Positions 1 to 7,616 of a stretch of 28,499 bases of DNA are shown piece by piece. How positions within the stretch are numbered: the first letter of the stretch is position 1; each line of letters opens with the position of its first letter. The stretch comes from Deltaproteobacteria bacterium UBA5754. Lineage in GTDB: Bacteria > Desulfobacterota > Dissulfuribacteria > Dissulfuribacterales > UBA5754. Made by a program: the position numbers and the translations under genes. Location of the stretch: positions 1,402 to 29,900 of the forward strand of contig DIFG01000043.1 of assembly GCA_002419025.1 (NCBI GenBank), in the 5' to 3' direction. Below the pieces are notes generated by a model, which did no database searches, was not told the origin of the DNA, and saw only the letters and a program-made list of their open reading frames with translations.

Positions 1-74
1 TTGAAAACACTGGATTCCAGCCTTCGCCGGAATGACGCCAAATTGGAATTTTCGATTTTTTACGAGACCATCAT
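1..74 (-). repeat. Dispersed intergenic repeat, copy 1 (partial)
   Basis: Read on the minus strand, this stretch matches 13431-13506 at roughly nine bases in ten. It includes the end sequence TTTTTACGAGACCATC at 57-72 and the palindromic core at 10-37 (CATTCC-GGC...GCC-GGAAT with CCAG). The element probably continues to the left, outside the window. It is noncoding. Confidence 0.8.
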
Positions 75-75
75 C

Positions 76-152
76 TTTGGCCGCAGCTCAATCACAAAAT
101 CCTCACCGTAGCCCTACTACGCCTGCGGTTTTGCTCAATCGCTGCGCCCAAA
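76..152. repeat. Imperfect palindromic intergenic repeat
   Basis: The left arm begins TTTGGCCGCAGC (76-87) and the right arm ends GCTGCGCCCAAA (141-152). The arms stay largely complementary inward to GTAG (108-111) and CTAC (117-120), so the RNA could form one long imperfect hairpin. It lies just past the stop of the HDOD gene and could act as its 3' end structure, but no T-tract follows. Confidence 0.6.
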
Positions 153-195
153 TCTGACTCAAATCTGAGCGCAATTTTGTCCAACTTATTTTCGC

Positions 196-1320
196 TTAGC
201 GCCTTAAGCGGCCCTGGGCCTCCTCGATGACCTTGGCCGTGGTCCTCAGCTCGTGCCTGAGCTGGCGGGTCAGGAGCAGATGGGCCGGGGGAGCGAGACC
301 AGTAAAGAAAAAGACCGGCTCAGGCATGGCATAGACCACGATTCCCGGCGTCTCTTCAGCCTCCCATAGGCGGGCCACGTGGTCGCTCAGGGTGATGATT
401 GCGGCATAACGCCGGAGGGAGGCCGGAATCTCTTCCAGGTTGGCGAAGGCCGCATGGTGGTGGTAGGCGACAAGGGTGCTGATCTGCTCAGGAAGCCCCC
501 AATGCGTCGCGAGCAGGAGGCCGATGCGGCAGTGATCCATACCGTACGTCGCGATCTCCCCGAGTATGGGAGGCCCATCGTTGGCCACCCGTGCTTCCGG
601 ATCAATACCTTTCAGAAAAAACTTTCCCACGTCGTGAAAAAGGGCGCTGGTGATAGTGACTGGTGCGAGCGGATCCCCTGCCAGCCCCATGCCGAGAAGG
701 ATGTGACGGGCGCAGGCCGCTGTGAAGGCGGAATGCCTCCAAAGTGCGAGAAGCTCCTCCTGCCTGATGGTCATGACATGCCGAAGAGACCGGTCCGCCA
801 TGAGCTGGTTGGCGATGAGCCAGATCTGATTGAACCCGAGATAGGTGACGGCATGGGGAAGGGATTTGACCCCGCTCCGACCGAAGGCCGGGGAGTTGGC
901 AGCGCGGAGGATCATGGCCGATAGGACCGGATCCGTAGAGGCATATTCCGCGACCTTTCTCGCTCCGGTCTCCGGGTCCTGAAGAAGGGTGGAGAGCTCG
1001 ACGACAGCGCTCGGGATATCGTATGTCTCCTCGATGAGGTCCATGACGACCTTGTCCACGTCAGTCATCTCCCGCATGGGATTAGGGGCTTCTATGCCAG
1101 CGCACGCAATCTCGACGACTTGGGGGGCCTGAGACGCCTTCGCCTTGGACGCGCCTGCGGCCTGCGCTGAGAGGCGAGGGGCCATCCCGCGTCCGGCCGT
1201 CTGCGGACGCACGGCCCCGGCGCCTGAGGCCGTGGAGCCTCCTCGCGTTACAAACAACAGGATGACTGCGGCGAAAACCGCCACAATGCCGGCAAGGATC
1301 AGGAAAAAGGACTGGGACAC
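196..1320 (-). CDS. Membrane-anchored HDOD domain protein
   Basis: The 374-residue product has one N-terminal membrane segment (about 5-24), an Ala/Gly/Ser-rich linker (25-75) and an HDOD domain (about 95-300). The domain carries the family features PVLSAMILRAANSPAF (131-146), LFHDVGK (227-233, with the HD pair at 229-230) and the YHHHA stretch at 286-290. HDOD proteins are signalling relatives of HD phosphohydrolases and usually have no proven enzyme activity. This one has no extra output domain. The start is GTG with a poorly placed GGAG upstream, so the exact N-terminus is uncertain. It sits 65 bases downstream of the NAD(P)HX repair gene on the same strand and may be co-transcribed with it. 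The signal it responds to is unknown. Confidence 0.85.
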   Translation of the reverse strand: MSQSFFLILAGIVAVFAAVILLFVTRGGSTASGAGAVRPQTAGRGMAPRLSAQAAGASKAKASQAPQVVEIACAGIEAPNPMREMTDVDKVVMDLIEETYDIPSAVVELSTLLQDPETGARKVAEYASTDPVLSAMILRAANSPAFGRSGVKSLPHAVTYLGFNQIWLIANQLMADRSLRHVMTIRQEELLALWRHSAFTAACARHILLGMGLAGDPLAPVTITSALFHDVGKFFLKGIDPEARVANDGPPILGEIATYGMDHCRIGLLLATHWGLPEQISTLVAYHHHAAFANLEEIPASLRRYAAIITLSDHVARLWEAEETPGIVVYAMPEPVFFFTGLAPPAHLLLTRQLRHELRTTAKVIEEAQGRLRR

Positions 1321-1385
1321 GGGCTCGGCGGCTCCATGTTACAGGGCATAGTCGCGCATCTTAAGAGAAGAATGCTCTCTCCTGC

Positions 1386-2975
1386 CTATCGGACGAACGG
1401 CCGCATCCCTGAAATGTCCTGTTTTCCAGGGTCAAGGGATCTCCAGACGGCCGGAAGGGTATCTGCGATTTCACCGGCAAGATACCCGAACGGCCCCTTT
1501 TCGGCGGCAAGGATGTCTCCGGCCCGGCCGTGGACAAAGACCGCAAGGCGCGCCGCGTCCCATGGTCCATAGCCTTGGGCGATGAGGGAGCCGAGGAGGC
1601 CGGTGAGGACGTCTCCCATGCCTCCCGCGGCCATTCCCGGGTTTCCGCTCGAGTTGACGGAGATCCGTCCGTCAGGGGCCGCGACAATGGTCCGGGCGCC
1701 CTTCAGGACCACCACGGCGCCCGATCCCCGTGCAGCTGTGCGCGCAGCCTCTGCCCTGTCCGCCTCCACCTCCGGGGTCGTTACCCCGAGTAGCCGGGCC
1801 ATCTCCCCCGGATGGGGGGTGAGGACACGGGCATGCCCGGATGCAGAGACGAGAGCCAGGTCCTGACCCACAGCAGTCAAGGCGTCTGCATCCACGACCA
1901 GGGAAAGAGGCGCCTCGGCCATGAAACGGCGGGCGAGCTCCCGGGTCTCCTCATGAAGACCGATTCCTGGGCCCATGGCCACGGCCCGTTTCCTGTCCAT
2001 TAGCCAGAGGAGCCGTTCAAGACCGGAGAGGGAGGCCGTCCCCGCCCCGGTCTCCGGAAGGCCTTCGGTCATGGCCTCGGTGAGTTTGGCGGCAAGGACC
2101 GGTTGGACCCCTTCGGGGCAGGCTACTGTCACGAGCCCGGCCCCGGCACGGATAGCCCCGAGGGCCGCGAGTGTTGCGGCGCCGGACTTGCCCCGGGAGC
2201 CGGCAAGGATGAGAAGGTGACCGAATTGGCCTTTGTGGCCCGTCTCCGGCCGGGGCCTGAGGAGTCTGGAGACCGTCCCTTCCCCGAGAAACTCGGCCCG
2301 AATCCCCATTTCATCAACGAGGCAGCGGGGAATCCCTATATCCACAACACAGACCTCGCCGGCATGGGCTGCGCCCGGATGGAGGGCAAGGCCCAGTTTC
2401 ATAGCCCCGAAGGTGGCGGTGACCGCAGCAGTGACGGCGCATCCGAGGACCTCGCCCGTGTCCGAGGAGATGCCGGAGGGCATGTCGACCGAGACGACCG
2501 GCGCGGACGCGTCGTTTACGAGCCTGATGGCAGAGGCGAACCTCCCTGCGACCTCCCTGGCGAGCCCGGTCCCGAAGAGGGCGTCCACGATGACCCCGGC
2601 GTGGACGAACCGTGCGAAGTGCTCCCGGACCGCCTCCTCTGAGAGGCATTCGGCCATGGGAAGACCCAGGCGCCGGGCGATCGCGAGGTTGGTGAGGGCG
2701 TCCCCACTGTAGGCCTCTTCCTTCGAAAAAACGAGGATGGAGACCCTCACGCCCGCTTCGGCGAGATGCCGGGCCGCGACGAAGCCGTCCCCGCCGTTGT
2801 TGCCAGGACCGGCAAGGACCAGAACCCCCTTGTGGACCCTCTCTGGAAAATCGTTCCGGACGATCTCAGCCACGGCCCTGCCCGCGTTTTCCATAAGAAC
2901 CATGCCGGGGATCCCCACTTCTTCGATGGTCTGTCTGTCAAGTTCCCGCATCTCGGAAGCAGTGACGAGTTTCAT
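1386..2975 (-). CDS. nnr: Bifunctional NAD(P)H-hydrate epimerase / ADP-dependent NAD(P)H-hydrate dehydratase
   Basis: The 529-residue product repairs damaged NADHX and NADPHX. The N-terminal half (1-220) is a YjeF_N epimerase with GNNGGDG (58-64), DALFGTG (131-137) and VDMPSGISSDTG (163-174). The C-terminal half (about 240-515) is the ribokinase-like dehydratase with TPHPGE (386-391) and GNPGMAAGGMGD (444-455), whose last Asp is the expected catalytic residue. Length and domain order match the E. coli fusion enzyme (about 515 residues). The start chosen is the ATG at 2975 because ACCTCC at 2983-2988 gives a strong Shine-Dalgarno (GGAGGT) seven bases upstream. A longer reading to 3026 has no such support. 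It is a housekeeping gene, divergent from the hisA-like gene. Confidence 0.95.
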   Translation of the reverse strand: MKLVTASEMRELDRQTIEEVGIPGMVLMENAGRAVAEIVRNDFPERVHKGVLVLAGPGNNGGDGFVAARHLAEAGVRVSILVFSKEEAYSGDALTNLAIARRLGLPMAECLSEEAVREHFARFVHAGVIVDALFGTGLAREVAGRFASAIRLVNDASAPVVSVDMPSGISSDTGEVLGCAVTAAVTATFGAMKLGLALHPGAAHAGEVCVVDIGIPRCLVDEMGIRAEFLGEGTVSRLLRPRPETGHKGQFGHLLILAGSRGKSGAATLAALGAIRAGAGLVTVACPEGVQPVLAAKLTEAMTEGLPETGAGTASLSGLERLLWLMDRKRAVAMGPGIGLHEETRELARRFMAEAPLSLVVDADALTAVGQDLALVSASGHARVLTPHPGEMARLLGVTTPEVEADRAEAARTAARGSGAVVVLKGARTIVAAPDGRISVNSSGNPGMAAGGMGDVLTGLLGSLIAQGYGPWDAARLAVFVHGRAGDILAAEKGPFGYLAGEIADTLPAVWRSLDPGKQDISGMRPFVR

Positions 2976-3094
2976 GGTAAGCACCTCCACGTGGTCATTC
3001 GGACAAGGACCGGACCGCCGATCCATTCGTCCCTGGATCTTCGTACCATGCGGGTTTCCATGAGCAAAGTGCGCGTGGTAAATTGTATCCCACC

Positions 3095-3853
3095 ATGAGA
3101 TTCCGTCCCTGCATAGACCTCCACGGCGGCAAGGTGAAGCAGATCGTGGGCTCCACCCTAAACGACCATGACCCGAAAGGCCTCAAGGAAAACTTCGTCT
3201 CCGAACTCCCGCCCGCCCATTACGCAGGGCTTTTTCGCCGGGACGGCCTTGCCGGAGGTCATGTCATAATGCTCGGACCGGGGAACGAGGAGGCGGCCAT
3301 GGAGGCCCTTGCCGCCTGGCCCGGTGCGTTCCACGTGGGGGGCGGGATCACCATCGAGAACGCCCATTCCTGGCTCGAACAAGGGGCCGGCAAGGTCATC
3401 GTCACTTCGTACGTCTTCGCGGATGGCCTCCTGCACGAGGAGCGGCTCACCGCCCTTTCCCGGCACGTAGGCAAAAATCACCTCGTCCTGGATCTGAGCT
3501 GCAGGCGCGGTCCCTCAGGGTATCACATCGTTACGGACCGGTGGCAGAAATTCACGGACATGGTGATCTCGCCCGCGACCCTTGAGTATCTTGCTGGATA
3601 CTGCGACGAGTTCCTCGTCCATGGGGCGGACGTGGAAGGAAAATGCCTGGGTGTGGAGAAACCCCTCGTCGTCCTCCTCGGGGAGGCCGCGCCCGTCCCC
3701 ACCACCTATGCCGGCGGAATCGCTACAATGGATGACGTGGAACTTGTGCGGGAACTCGGCCGAGACCGTCTCGACATCACGGTGGGAAGCGCCCTCGACA
3801 TCTTCGGAGGGACGGGCATCCGATACGACGAGCTTGTGGCTTACCTTGCGTAG
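3095..3853 (+). CDS. hisA: HisA isomerase of the eukaryotic (HIS6) type
   Basis: The 252-residue TIM-barrel protein should carry out the ProFAR to PRFAR isomerisation of histidine synthesis. Its motifs follow fungal/plant HIS6 rather than standard bacterial HisA: CIDLHGGKVKQIVG (6-19), VGGGI (81-85), KVIVTS (100-105), LDLSCR (132-137), HGADVEG (176-182), YAGG (205-208) and GSALDIFGG (231-239). Asp8 is the expected catalytic acid. No other his gene is present here, so it is detached from any his operon. The ATG at 3095 gives the natural family N-terminus; an in-frame TTG at 3083 is the alternative. The Shine-Dalgarno is weak. Its stop overlaps the convergent gene at 3841-4269 by 13 bases. Confidence 0.9.
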   Translation: MRFRPCIDLHGGKVKQIVGSTLNDHDPKGLKENFVSELPPAHYAGLFRRDGLAGGHVIMLGPGNEEAAMEALAAWPGAFHVGGGITIENAHSWLEQGAGKVIVTSYVFADGLLHEERLTALSRHVGKNHLVLDLSCRRGPSGYHIVTDRWQKFTDMVISPATLEYLAGYCDEFLVHGADVEGKCLGVEKPLVVLLGEAAPVPTTYAGGIATMDDVELVRELGRDRLDITVGSALDIFGGTGIRYDELVAYLA

Positions 3854-4269
3854 AAGAGGTCCCAGAAGATGGCCGCCAGAGAAAACACGGTGATGACGAG
3901 GTAATTCCAGAGTTCCTTCGAGGCGGAAAGGCTCGCTACGAGGTACCGGAGGGCCTGGCGGTCCGCTGCCCCGAGGCCCCTCTCGCTCTCGAGCTTCTCA
4001 AGGAGACGAAACTCGGCTATTAGGCGTCGTCTCCTCTGGGCGATGAACGACCGAAATAGGAAAAATGCCATGTTCCCCACAACCCCGATGTACCAGAAGA
4101 GGCGTATGAGCTCGGGCCTGTAGGCCTTTGCGATCAGGATGAGACGGAGTGAGATGGCGCCCGTGAGCCCGATGGCGAATGCGACCCAGGGCACCCATGC
4201 AGGAAGGCGGGTGGGCACCCGGGAGGAGCGGAGGGATTCGCAGCGGGATGACGGTTCGCGCAAGGACAT
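3841..4269 (-). CDS. Small three-helix membrane protein, unrecognised
   Basis: The predicted 142-residue product has hydrophobic segments at about 25-46, 57-75 and 121-139. An Arg-rich stretch (RRRR at about 79-82) follows helix two and suggests a cytoplasmic loop. I do not recognise the family. The open frame continues upstream to 4683, but that part overlaps the kinase gene on the other strand, is rich in Arg/Ser/Pro and looks noncoding. I therefore place the start at the ATG at 4269, without a clear Shine-Dalgarno. The stop lies inside the last codons of the convergent hisA-like gene. An ordered hydrophobic pattern supports a real gene, but the function is unknown. Confidence 0.6.
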   Translation of the reverse strand: MSLREPSSRCESLRSSRVPTRLPAWVPWVAFAIGLTGAISLRLILIAKAYRPELIRLFWYIGVVGNMAFFLFRSFIAQRRRRLIAEFRLLEKLESERGLGAADRQALRYLVASLSASKELWNYLVITVFSLAAIFWDLFYAR

Positions 4270-4390
4270 GACGAGAAGAGATTCTATCGGAGTAGGTGAC
4301 GGAACACAACGCAGAGGGCCCCTGCGAAGCCCGAAAAGGCAGGCCGCATTGCGCCCATTCTGCCCGCATGCCAGGAGGTCCGGATAGTTC

Positions 4391-5431
4391 GTGGATTCCG
4401 GTAAACACATCCCCAGAGATCTGGTCCAGACCCTCTCCCGCATGACCGACCCCATCGCGGTCCACGACGACCGGACGTGCCTTTTCGCAAACCCCGCGCT
4501 CCTCGAGCTTTTTGGATACGTCCGGGAGGAGGATCTCGTGGGCCTCCCCATGGGCGAGATCCTATCCCCGTGGCCGGCCGGCCCGCCGAGGCTCGGAAGA
4601 CGGCAGGCCATCGGGAGACGAAAGACCAATCCCCCCCTGGACCTGGACGTCATGACCCTTCCCTGCCTCGCAGACGGAAACATCCTTTACCAGTGCGTAC
4701 TTCGAAACGTCACCGAGCTTCGGACATGGGAGGACAAGCTCCTCCAGGCGGAACGCCTCGCGGCCATGGGCAAGGTGGCGGGCGAGATCGCCCACGAGAT
4801 CAACAACCCTCTTGGCGGGATCCTCCTCTATGCAAACCTCATCCGCGAGGACATCCCGGCCGATACCCCGGCCGGGGCCAATCTCGAGAAGATCATAAAA
4901 CTCGCCACGCGCTGCCGGATCATCGCCAAAGGACTCCTGAACTTCAGCCGTTCCCCTGCCGAGGCCTTTGCCCATGTAGACCTCAACCAGGTAATCAGGG
5001 AGATGTTCTCCATGGTGGAAGACCACCGCATGTTCAGAGAGGTCATCGTAGAGATGCGGCTCGCTGGTGATCTACCCCACCTCATGGCAGACCCGGGCCA
5101 GATGGAGCAGATGGTCCTGAACCTCGTCACGAACGCAGGAGAGGCCATCCAGGGTGCCGGGCACGTCCTGATCGAGACGCGATTCTTAAATACGCCCGCG
5201 CCGACCGTGGTTTTTTCGGTCCAGGACACGGGGCCGGGGATCCCGGACGAGGTCCTCCCCCGCATATTCGAGCCCTTTTTCACGACCAAACGGCCAGGCA
5301 AGGGAACAGGACTCGGGCTCGCCATCACACATGGAATCGTCCAGCGCCATGGGGGCAGGATCTCCGTCAGGAGCGTTCGTGGAAAAGGCACGATGTTCGA
5401 GGTATCCTTGCCCGTCGGAAGGGGACGCTGA
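4391..5431 (+). CDS. NtrB-type soluble sensor histidine kinase (PAS-HisKA-HATPase)
   Basis: The 346-residue protein has no membrane segment. An N-terminal PAS-like domain (about 12-112) is followed by the HisKA helix with GEIAHEINNPLGGIL (131-145, phospho-accepting His135), the N box NLVTNAGEA (244-252), DTGPG (279-283) and GTGLGLA (305-311). The start is GTG; AGGAGG at 4373-4378 lies twelve bases upstream, slightly far. The sigma-54 activator gene begins four bases after its stop, so the two form a cognate NtrB/NtrC-like pair. The PAS domain probably senses an internal signal, but no ligand can be named. Confidence 0.93.
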   Translation: MDSGKHIPRDLVQTLSRMTDPIAVHDDRTCLFANPALLELFGYVREEDLVGLPMGEILSPWPAGPPRLGRRQAIGRRKTNPPLDLDVMTLPCLADGNILYQCVLRNVTELRTWEDKLLQAERLAAMGKVAGEIAHEINNPLGGILLYANLIREDIPADTPAGANLEKIIKLATRCRIIAKGLLNFSRSPAEAFAHVDLNQVIREMFSMVEDHRMFREVIVEMRLAGDLPHLMADPGQMEQMVLNLVTNAGEAIQGAGHVLIETRFLNTPAPTVVFSVQDTGPGIPDEVLPRIFEPFFTTKRPGKGTGLGLAITHGIVQRHGGRISVRSVRGKGTMFEVSLPVGRGR

Positions 5432-5435
5432 CAGA

Positions 5436-6824
5436 ATGACCGCTGGCAGGATACTCATAGTCGACGATGACGCTGCCATACGGGACGGTTCGTCCCAGGC
5501 CCTCGTCCGCCAGGGACACGAAGTCCTCCAGGCCGCAACCGGCCGGGAGGCCCTCTCCTTCCTTGACCGCTCCGAATTCGACCTCGTGTTCCTGGACCTC
5601 AAGCTTCCGGACATCAACGGCCTCGACCTCCTGAGGACCATCCGGGAACGGGACCCCCTCGTCCAGATCGTCATGATAACGGCCTATGGAACCATCCAGA
5701 ACGCGGTGGAGGCCATGCGCCTCGGGGCCAATGACTTCCTCTCCAAGCCCTTTGCCCCAGACGAGCTCCGACTCGTGACCGACCGGGTCCTCAGGGCCCG
5801 CCGCCTCACCCGGGAAAACCTCTTTCTTCGTGAGGAACTCCGCAGAAAGGAAGGGGAGACCGTCATCATCCATGGATCAAGGGCCATGGCCACCCTCCTC
5901 GAGCAGGCGGACCGGGCGGCCCCCACGGACAGTACCCTCCTCATCACCGGCGAGAGCGGAACGGGCAAGGGCCTCCTTGCCCGCCGCATCCATGAAAGGA
6001 GCACAAGGCGGGAAAACCCGTTCGTTGCCGTGGACTGCTCCACCCTCGTCCCCACCCTTTTCGAAAGCGAGCTCTTCGGGCATGTAAAGGGGGCCTTTAC
6101 CGGGGCCACGGCCAATAAGATGGGGAAATTCGAACTCGCCAGCGGCGGCACCCTCTTTCTCGACGAGATCGGGAACGTGAGCCTCGACCTTCAGGCCAAG
6201 CTCCTCAAGGTGGTGGAGGAAAAGGTCATCTGCCGGGTGGGAAGCACGCGCCAGACAAAGGTGGACACGCGCATCATCGCAGCCACCAACCAGGACCTCA
6301 GGCAGGCGGCCCGGGAAGGACGCTTTCGGGAAGATCTCTACTTCCGTCTGAACGTGGTCTCCCTCCACATCCCCCCCTTAAGGGAGCGGAGGGAGGACAT
6401 CCCTCTCCTCGTTCGGCATTTCCTTGGGAGATTCTCGGCGAAGCACGGAAGGCCCGGCCTCGTCCCCTCCGCCGGGCTTCTCTCCCGCCTTAATGCCTAC
6501 GCATGGCCGGGCAACGTCCGGGAACTCGAAAACACCATGGAAAGGCTCGTGATTTTCTCGAGCGGCTCCACCATCACCGAAGAGGACCTTGAGCTTGCCG
6601 GCATCCCAGGCGGAGCGCCTGCCGAGGCAAAGGAGACCCGCAAGACCCCTCCGGAGTCCATGCTCACGTTCGAGCTCATTCCTCTTGAGGACGTGGAGCG
6701 CGACTACGTGGCCCGAGTCATCCGCGAGGTCGGAGGAAACCGCACCGAGGCGGCGTCCATCCTGGGCATAGACAGAAAGACCCTGCGGCTGAAGCTCCGG
6801 CGCTGGGGCATGGAGGACATGTGA
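5436..6824 (+). CDS. NtrC-family sigma-54-dependent response regulator
   Basis: The 462-residue protein has the order receiver, AAA+ and Fis-type DNA-binding domain. The receiver (1-120) has the acidic pocket DDD (10-12), phospho-acceptor Asp54 and Lys104. The AAA+ domain (about 145-380) has Walker A GESGTGKG (172-179), the sigma-54 contact loop GAFTGA (219-224) and Walker B FLDEIG (241-246). The C-terminal helix-turn-helix lies at about 433-456 (GGNRTEAASILGIDRKTL). Phosphorylation by the preceding kinase should allow ATP-driven opening of sigma-54 promoters. The ATG at 5436 starts the receiver domain exactly where the family does; the longer frame upstream overlaps the kinase. Target genes are not evident in the window. 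Confidence 0.95.
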   Translation: MTAGRILIVDDDAAIRDGSSQALVRQGHEVLQAATGREALSFLDRSEFDLVFLDLKLPDINGLDLLRTIRERDPLVQIVMITAYGTIQNAVEAMRLGANDFLSKPFAPDELRLVTDRVLRARRLTRENLFLREELRRKEGETVIIHGSRAMATLLEQADRAAPTDSTLLITGESGTGKGLLARRIHERSTRRENPFVAVDCSTLVPTLFESELFGHVKGAFTGATANKMGKFELASGGTLFLDEIGNVSLDLQAKLLKVVEEKVICRVGSTRQTKVDTRIIAATNQDLRQAAREGRFREDLYFRLNVVSLHIPPLRERREDIPLLVRHFLGRFSAKHGRPGLVPSAGLLSRLNAYAWPGNVRELENTMERLVIFSSGSTITEEDLELAGIPGGAPAEAKETRKTPPESMLTFELIPLEDVERDYVARVIREVGGNRTEAASILGIDRKTLRLKLRRWGMEDM

Positions 6825-7597
6825 AGATCGCCACCTTCAACACCAATTCCATCCGTTCCCGTCTCCCAATCGTGATCCCCTGGCTTCGGGAAAAGGCCGT
6901 GGACATCCTCTGCATGCAGGAAACAAAGGTCACGGACGACCAGTTTCCCGCGGCTGCATTCCATGAGATCGGCTACCAGACCGCCTTCCGCGGGCAGAAG
7001 TCCTACAACGGAGTTGCTATCGCCTCCAGTCTCCCCATTGAGAACGTGGCCTTCGGACTCGGAGATGGCGAGGACTCGGCGGAAGACCAGGCCCGGCTCA
7101 TCCGCTGCACGATATCAGGCATCCGAATCCTCAACGCCTACGCCCCGCAGGGAAAGGCCATGGACCACCCTGCATTCCGTTACAAGATCGAGTGGTTCGC
7201 CCGCCTTCGCCGCCTCTGCGAACAAAACTACAGCCCTGATGAACACGTTCTCCTCTGCGGGGACCTAAACGTCGCCCCTGAACCGCGGGACGTCTACGCC
7301 CCAGATGAACTGGAGGGCCATGTCTGCTACAACGAGGAGGCAAGAGCCGCCCTTCGCAGGGTGATGGACTGGGGGCTCGTGGACGTGTTCCGCATGTTTC
7401 ACCCCGAAAAGGATCTCTACACCTTCTACGACTACCGGGTCCCCAATGCGATCAAACGCCGCATGGGCTGGCGAATCGACCACATTCTTGCCACACGGAC
7501 ACTCGCAGATCGGGCCTTGAGCGCCGAGATCGACATGGCTCCCAGACTTGCGGAAAGGCCTTCGGATCATACCTTTCTCGTGGCTGAATTCTCCTGA
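6821..7597 (+). CDS. xth: Exodeoxyribonuclease III (AP endonuclease)
   Basis: The 258-residue protein belongs to the ExoIII/Ape1 metal-dependent nuclease family and repairs abasic sites and damaged 3' ends. Active-site residues are in the expected places: Asn7, Glu34 (QETK), Tyr107 (NAYAPQG), Asp148 and Asn150 (GDLN), the RIDHIL motif (218-223) and the C-terminal SDH (248-250). The start is GTG, overlapping the regulator stop by four bases (GTGA), which indicates translational coupling to the two-component pair. Nothing else links its DNA-repair role to that pair. Its stop is fourteen bases from the convergent kinase stop. Confidence 0.95.
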   Translation: MKIATFNTNSIRSRLPIVIPWLREKAVDILCMQETKVTDDQFPAAAFHEIGYQTAFRGQKSYNGVAIASSLPIENVAFGLGDGEDSAEDQARLIRCTISGIRILNAYAPQGKAMDHPAFRYKIEWFARLRRLCEQNYSPDEHVLLCGDLNVAPEPRDVYAPDELEGHVCYNEEARAALRRVMDWGLVDVFRMFHPEKDLYTFYDYRVPNAIKRRMGWRIDHILATRTLADRALSAEIDMAPRLAERPSDHTFLVAEFS

Positions 7598-7616
7598 GCC
7601 GAAAAGCGGCATCAGG
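7593..7616. terminator. Short hairpin spanning two convergent stop codons
   Basis: CCTGAGCCG (7593-7601) pairs with CGGC-A-TCAGG (7607-7616) around an AAAAG loop. The arms contain the TGA of xth and the reverse-strand TGA of the kinase. It could serve as a bidirectional 3' end for the convergent genes. No T-tract follows on either strand, so classical intrinsic termination is doubtful. Confidence 0.3.

Noticed and set aside
4270..4683. N-terminal extension of the small membrane protein
   Set aside because: It overlaps the histidine kinase gene on the other strand and lacks protein-like composition; a start at 4269 is adequate.
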